Source of the DNA: CAZOGW01 sp964579415
GTDB lineage: Bacteria > Actinomycetota > Acidimicrobiia > Spongiisociales > UBA5794
Length of the DNA: 10,690 bases
Direction: 5' to 3'
Assembly: GCA_964579415.1 (NCBI GenBank)
Contig: CAZOGW010000104.1
Coordinates: forward strand, 1-10,690
Both the position numbers and the translations under genes were made by a program. Shown one piece after another: positions 7,861-10,690 of the stretch. Each line of letters begins with the position of its first letter. The stretch's first letter is position 1. The notes under the pieces were generated by a model that did not search any database, had not been told where the DNA came from, and saw nothing but the letters and a program-made list of their open reading frames with translations.

Positions 7861-7895
7861 AGTACGTAGTACGTAGTACATAGTACGTAGTACGG
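7861..7895. repeat. Five tandem heptamers AGTACGT
   Basis: The units agtacgt, agtacgt, agtacat, agtacgt and agtacgg stand head to tail with no spacer, ending 2 bases from the stop codon of the cupredoxin-like gene (7898). The unit contains the palindromes GTAC and ACGT, so the array can pair with itself. It shares the 7-base period and the RGTA start with the arrays at 910 and 8569. Confidence 0.85.
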
Positions 7896-7897
7896 AT

Positions 7898-8449
7898 CTA
7901 CTCCACGACCACCTCGGTCATCATCCCGTTCATCAGGTGCGGGGGGCCGCCCTCGACCTGCGGGGGAGCGCCGTTGCTCTTGGCGGCCGCCTCCAGGTAC
8001 ACCTGGGGCTCGACCCCGGTGGGGATGACGCAGACGACGAGGTAGCGGCCCGGTTCGGTGACGGTGCCGTCACCGACCGCCGCGATCTGCTCACCGCCGG
8101 GAGGGGCCAGCAGGACGGCAGCCGGTTCGCCGACGATGCCGAACAACTCCTCCATGGGGAGTTCCTTGAGCTCGGCGAGGGTTCGGGTCTCGTCGTCGGC
8201 GAGCGGCACCACCACCATCTCGTGGAGTTCGGCCACAGACTCGTTGGCGACGGTGAACTTGGTGCCGGCGGGGACCGATGCCGGTACGCTCTCGAACTTG
8301 TAGTCCGCCAGCGTGACCTCCACGATCCCGGGCTCGTCGGGAGTCGCCGCCTCGCTGGTGGCGCAGGCGCCTGCCAGCAGGCTCACGGCGACCAGTGTCG
8401 CGGCGAGGGCGGTGGTGGTCGACTTGCGTGATGTGGGTGTGAACAGCAT
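7898..8449 (-). CDS. Cupredoxin-like (plastocyanin/azurin-type) lipoprotein
   Basis: A 183-residue exported protein. Residues 1-28 form a signal peptide (basic start, hydrophobic ALAATLVAVSLLAGA) ending at a lipidatable Cys29, followed by an acidic linker. The mature part reads like a single cupredoxin barrel: VEVTLADYKF, VPAGTKFTVANES, then ligand candidates His in ELHEM, Cys in VVCVIP, and His and Met in HLMNGMM. That is the His-Cys-His-Met set of type 1 copper sites, with a longer than usual Cys-to-His spacing. It may carry electrons outside the membrane or bind copper. The start at 8449 is chosen for its gaggag ribosome-binding site and because the signal peptide begins there; an upstream ATG at 8503 would add 18 residues ahead of it. 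Metal binding is inferred. Confidence 0.83.
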   Translation of the reverse strand: MLFTPTSRKSTTTALAATLVAVSLLAGACATSEAATPDEPGIVEVTLADYKFESVPASVPAGTKFTVANESVAELHEMVVVPLADDETRTLAELKELPMEELFGIVGEPAAVLLAPPGGEQIAAVGDGTVTEPGRYLVVCVIPTGVEPQVYLEAAAKSNGAPPQVEGGPPHLMNGMMTEVVVE

Positions 8450-8473
8450 TGCTGTCTCCTCGGTGAGATGGAT

Positions 8474-8491
8474 GCCGGGGTGATCCCCGGC
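8474..8491. promoter_or_regulatory. Perfect 7-bp hairpin in the cupredoxin 5' leader
   Basis: gccgggg (8474-8480) and ccccggc (8485-8491) pair around a 4-base loop. The hairpin ends 25 bases before the cupredoxin ATG and just before its gaggag site, so it could affect mRNA stability or translation. No U run follows. Confidence 0.4.
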
Positions 8492-8529
8492 TGTTGCCAC
8501 CACCTTGGAGGCAGCGCCTAGCAGCGAGT

Positions 8530-8563
8530 TAGGAACCCTCTTGGAGGCCGCTAGGGGTTCCTA
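8530..8563 (-). terminator. Hairpin downstream of etfA, possible terminator
   Basis: taggaaccc (8530-8538) and gggttccta (8555-8563) are perfect 9-bp inverted arms around 16 bases, 22 bases past the etfA stop in the direction of transcription. It lacks a U tract, so termination is uncertain. Its loop holds cttggaggc (8540-8548), repeated directly at 8504-8512. Confidence 0.4.
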
Positions 8564-8568
8564 TCCGA

Positions 8569-8589
8569 AGCTACCGGATACTGGCTACC
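8569..8589 (-). repeat. Three heptamers over the etfA stop codon
   Basis: On the minus strand ggtagcc, agtatcc and ggtagct follow without spacers; the etfA stop TAG (8587-8585) lies within the first unit. The stretch 8572-8590, reverse complemented, matches 916-934 at 17 of 19 positions, so it belongs to the same repeat family as the array after hppA. Confidence 0.7.
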
Positions 8590-9529
8590 GCTCCTTGAGA
8601 GCCCCGATCAGCGCCGGTATCACCTTGTGGACGTCACCGACGATGCCGAGGTCGGCGACGGAGAAGATGGGGGCGTCCTCGTCCTTGTTGACGGCGATGA
8701 TGGTGGCGGAGTCCTTCATGCCCACCAGGTGCTGCATGGCGCCCGAGATGCCACAGGCGATGTAGACGCCGGGTTTGACGGTACGGCCGGTCTGGCCCAC
8801 CTGGTACGAGTAGGGCACCCAGCCGGCGTCGACGACGGCGCGGGTGCCGCCGACGGCACCGCCGAGCAACCCGGCCAGCTCGTCGAGCATGGCGAAGTGT
8901 TCGGCGCCTCCCAGGCCGCGGCCGCCGGCGACGACGACCGGAGCCTTCTCCAGGTCGGGCCCCTCGCTCTGCTCGGCGTGGCGCTCGACGACGGTGGCGG
9001 CGCCGGCATGTCCGGTGTCGGGCACCGCCACCGGCGAGACCGCTGCGGCGCCGTCGCCGGAGGGCTCGGCGGCGAAGGCCTTGGGCCGGGTTATGACCAG
9101 GGCGGGTGGGCCGCCGGTGACCGCGGTGCGCACCCGGGTGGTGCCTCCCAGGATCTCGTTGGTGACGGTGACGGCGTCCCCGTCGACGTCGACGTCGGTG
9201 GCGTTGGCCACCACCGCCAGCCCGAGGCGGGCGCTGAGGCGCCCGGCCACGTCGCGGTCGAGGTTGCCCGACCCGAAGAGGACGACGCCGTAGCCGCCGG
9301 CGAGCCCGGCGAGCGCGGCGGCTGCCCCTGCGGAGGGGAGGGGATCGGACGTGTCGAGATGGTGGATGGTGCCCGCTCCATGGGCGCCCAATGCGGCGAA
9401 GGCGGCGTCGGCGGCGGGGCCGGCGTAGAACACGTCGGCGTCCCCCCAGGTGCGTGCCTTGGTGAGAGCCTCCAGGGCGGAGACGGGGAGCTCGGGGCCG
9501 GTCCCGTCGGCGAAGACCAGGGATGCCAT
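8585..9529 (-). CDS. etfA: Electron transfer flavoprotein alpha subunit
   Basis: 314 residues, normal length for the family. With EtfB it forms the soluble FAD heterodimer that takes electrons from acyl-CoA and related dehydrogenases and passes them towards the quinone pool. The C-terminal FAD domain is textbook: GGRGLGG (202-208), VPYSYQVGQTGRTV (238-251), YIACGISGAMQHLVGM (256-271) and DEDAPIFSVADLGIVGD (283-299). The N-terminal Rossmann-like half is Ala-rich and less conserved, as usual. ATG 9529 follows the etfB stop by one base, with its ribosome-binding site (aaggtgat) inside the end of etfB, so the two are co-translated. A heptamer array starts at its stop codon. Confidence 0.97.
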   Translation of the reverse strand: MASLVFADGTGPELPVSALEALTKARTWGDADVFYAGPAADAAFAALGAHGAGTIHHLDTSDPLPSAGAAAALAGLAGGYGVVLFGSGNLDRDVAGRLSARLGLAVVANATDVDVDGDAVTVTNEILGGTTRVRTAVTGGPPALVITRPKAFAAEPSGDGAAAVSPVAVPDTGHAGAATVVERHAEQSEGPDLEKAPVVVAGGRGLGGAEHFAMLDELAGLLGGAVGGTRAVVDAGWVPYSYQVGQTGRTVKPGVYIACGISGAMQHLVGMKDSATIIAVNKDEDAPIFSVADLGIVGDVHKVIPALIGALKER

Positions 9530-9530
9530 G

Positions 9531-10295
9531 TCAGATCACCTTCACTTGCTCGAGGAGGGCGACGATCTTGAGGTGGGCGTCGCCCTCGTCGTGGACCTTC
9601 TCACCCGCCTGGCGGGCGGGGACCGGCTCCACCGCCACCACCTGCTGGCCGACGGTGATGTCGACGGCGAGGTCGTCCAGCGTGGGGCGGTCGACCGGCT
9701 TCGACTTGGCCTGCATGATCCCCTTGAAGTTGGGGTAGCGGGGCTCGACGGCGCCGGCGGTCACCGACAGCAGCACCGGAGTGGCGGACTCGACCACGTC
9801 GTAGCCGGTGGCGGTCTGCCGCTCGACCCGGATCACGTCGCCGGCCAGTTCCACCTTGCGGGCGAACGTCAGCGAGGGGACGCCGAGCAGCTCGGCGATC
9901 TGCTGCGGCACCACGCCGCTGTAGCCGTCGGTGGACTCGGTGCCGGCGACGACGACGTCGAAGCCGGCGGCGGAGATGGCGGCGGCGAGGACCCGTGACG
10001 TGACGAGGGAGTCGGCGCCACCCAGTGACTCGTCGTCGACGATGACGGCCTTGTCGGCTCCCATCGCCAGCGCCTGGCGGATCCCCTGGAGGTCGCCGGA
10101 GGGCGTCATCGAGAACACGGTGACGGTCGATCCGTCGCCGGCGGCCTCGGCGAGCTGCAGGCCCACCTCGATGCCGTAGCGGTCGGTGTCGTCGAGGACC
10201 TGTGACGCGGGCCGCACCAACCGGTGGGTGGTGGGATCGAGGCGGTACGGGGTCGCCGGATCGGGTATCTGCTTGACGCAGACGGCGATCTTCAT
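9531..10295 (-). CDS. etfB: Electron transfer flavoprotein beta subunit
   Basis: 254 residues, family-typical. It opens with MKIAVCVKQIPDP, shows the AMP-site region AGTESTDGYSGVVPQQIAELLG (117-138) in two adjoining pieces, and carries the beta-subunit signature AVEPRYPNFKGIMQAKSKP (182-200), followed by the helical tail that docks on EtfA. AMP binding here is structural in housekeeping ETFs; nothing suggests the bifurcating type, though this cannot be excluded by eye. First gene of the etfBA operon. The ribosome-binding site gaggag lies about 10 bases before the ATG, slightly far. A palindrome 46 bases upstream may be an operator. Confidence 0.97.
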   Translation of the reverse strand: MKIAVCVKQIPDPATPYRLDPTTHRLVRPASQVLDDTDRYGIEVGLQLAEAAGDGSTVTVFSMTPSGDLQGIRQALAMGADKAVIVDDESLGGADSLVTSRVLAAAISAAGFDVVVAGTESTDGYSGVVPQQIAELLGVPSLTFARKVELAGDVIRVERQTATGYDVVESATPVLLSVTAGAVEPRYPNFKGIMQAKSKPVDRPTLDDLAVDITVGQQVVAVEPVPARQAGEKVHDEGDAHLKIVALLEQVKVI

Positions 10296-10340
10296 GGCTG
10301 CATTGCTCCTCTCAGCGTATCGTCAGAATGCTGCCGCATT

Positions 10341-10356
10341 TTGAGTGTTGACTCAA
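10341..10356. promoter_or_regulatory. Inverted repeat ahead of etfB, possible operator or promoter element
   Basis: TTGAGT and ACTCAA are perfect 6-bp arms around gttg, in an AT-richer patch. TTGAGT on the minus strand also resembles a -35. The form resembles operators of TetR-type regulators of fatty-acid and acyl-CoA genes, which would suit etfBA, but the regulator is not in view. Confidence 0.4.
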
Positions 10357-10396
10357 GTTCACGCCCATCCTCGCCCGCCGCTTCGTCGGGTCGGGT

Positions 10397-10496
10397 TTCG
10401 TCCTCCCCCGGCTTTGCGGGGGAGGTGGCCGATCGGCTGTCGGGCTGTTTTCGTCCTCCCCCGCCGCTTCGGTGGGGGAGGTGGCCGATCGGCTGG
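10397..10496. repeat. Two tandem palindromic REP-like units
   Basis: Each unit reads ttcgtcctccccc, a short loop, gggggagg, then tggccgatcggctg. Unit 1 has a perfect 9-bp stem (10402-10410 with 10417-10425); unit 2 has an 11-bp stem with one G-U (10455-10465 with 10471-10481). Loops differ, stems and tail are kept. The tail contains the palindrome gccgatcggc. A degenerate tail recurs near 10538-10550. Bases 10296-10690 hold no gene I can support. Confidence 0.7.
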
Positions 10497-10626
10497 CCTG
10501 GCGCGGTGAGGCCTGATCGCGTGGCGCAGTCTTCGTGGGCCGATCGGTCGGAGGGGGTCTTCGTCTGAGGTTCGTGTTGAGCTTGCCGCGAGGCTGTGCA
10601 GGGTACGCGATGAAGACCCCCCTCGA

Positions 10627-10681
10627 CCCCGCCTCCGCAAAGCCTCCGGCGGGGCCACTCCCCCCGCAAAGCCGGGGGGAG
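10627..10681. repeat. Inverted REP-like hairpins at the window end
   Basis: 10658-10666 pairs with 10673-10681 (9 bp); its loop caaagc is the reverse complement of gctttg, the loop of the unit at 10402, so this is the same element in opposite orientation. Just before it, ccccgcc (10627-10633) pairs with ggcgggg (10648-10654). Confidence 0.6.
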
Positions 10682-10690
10682 ACAAAGCAC

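Noticed and set aside
10397..10681. CRISPR array
   Set aside because: Units are palindromic hairpins without regular unique spacers, and one is inverted.
10292..10690. 132-residue minus-strand frame upstream of etfB
   Set aside because: It is a translation of the palindromic repeat cluster; no protein-like pattern. Its last codons overlap the etfB ATG (ATGA), but the resulting mini-ORF (MQP) is too close to the ribosome-binding site to be credible.

Overview
The window is high-GC, densely coding bacterial DNA, and its gene families and codon use suggest an uncultivated actinobacterium (Acidimicrobiia or a relative). That placement is inferred from style, not from a marker gene. A run of 10 N inside a gene shows the sequence is a draft scaffold.

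Layout. (1) 1-905, +: the C-terminal ~296 residues of a proton-pumping membrane pyrophosphatase (hppA), interrupted by the N run, which is probably a false gap. (2) 906-1010: heptamer repeats folding into a hairpin between two convergent genes. (3) 1011-2482, -: a CPA2-type cation/H+ antiporter preceded by a 45-codon leader ORF. (4) 2493-2861: the centrepiece, two c-di-AMP (ydaO/yuaA type) riboswitch aptamers back to back on opposite strands, with promoters and a small dyad between them. (5) 2871-5443, +: a 13-codon leader ORF and a second, larger CPA2 antiporter with an extracytoplasmic N-terminal domain and C-terminal universal-stress-protein domains. (6) 5436-7630, -: a membrane-anchored sulfatase/alkaline-phosphatase-superfamily protein with its own short leader ORF and promoter. 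(7) 7898-8449, -: a cupredoxin-like lipoprotein. (8) 8585-10295, -: etfA and etfB, the two subunits of electron transfer flavoprotein. (9) 10296-10690: no gene seen; a possible operator and GC-rich palindromic repeats.

How it fits together. The left half is an ion-homeostasis block. A pyrophosphate-driven proton pump can supply proton-motive force, and two antiporters can spend it to expel K+ or Na+. Each antiporter mRNA carries its own c-di-AMP riboswitch, so both appear to be set by the second messenger that reports K+ and turgor. In both copies the element that forms the long-range pseudoknot is also the Shine-Dalgarno sequence of the leader ORF. This suggests translational control passed on to the antiporter through overlapping stop/start codons. 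The right half is redox and envelope metabolism with no evident functional tie to the left.

A second theme is a family of 7-bp tandem repeats (consensus near RGTAtCC or AGTACGT). It occurs three times, each time at or within 5 bases of a stop codon.
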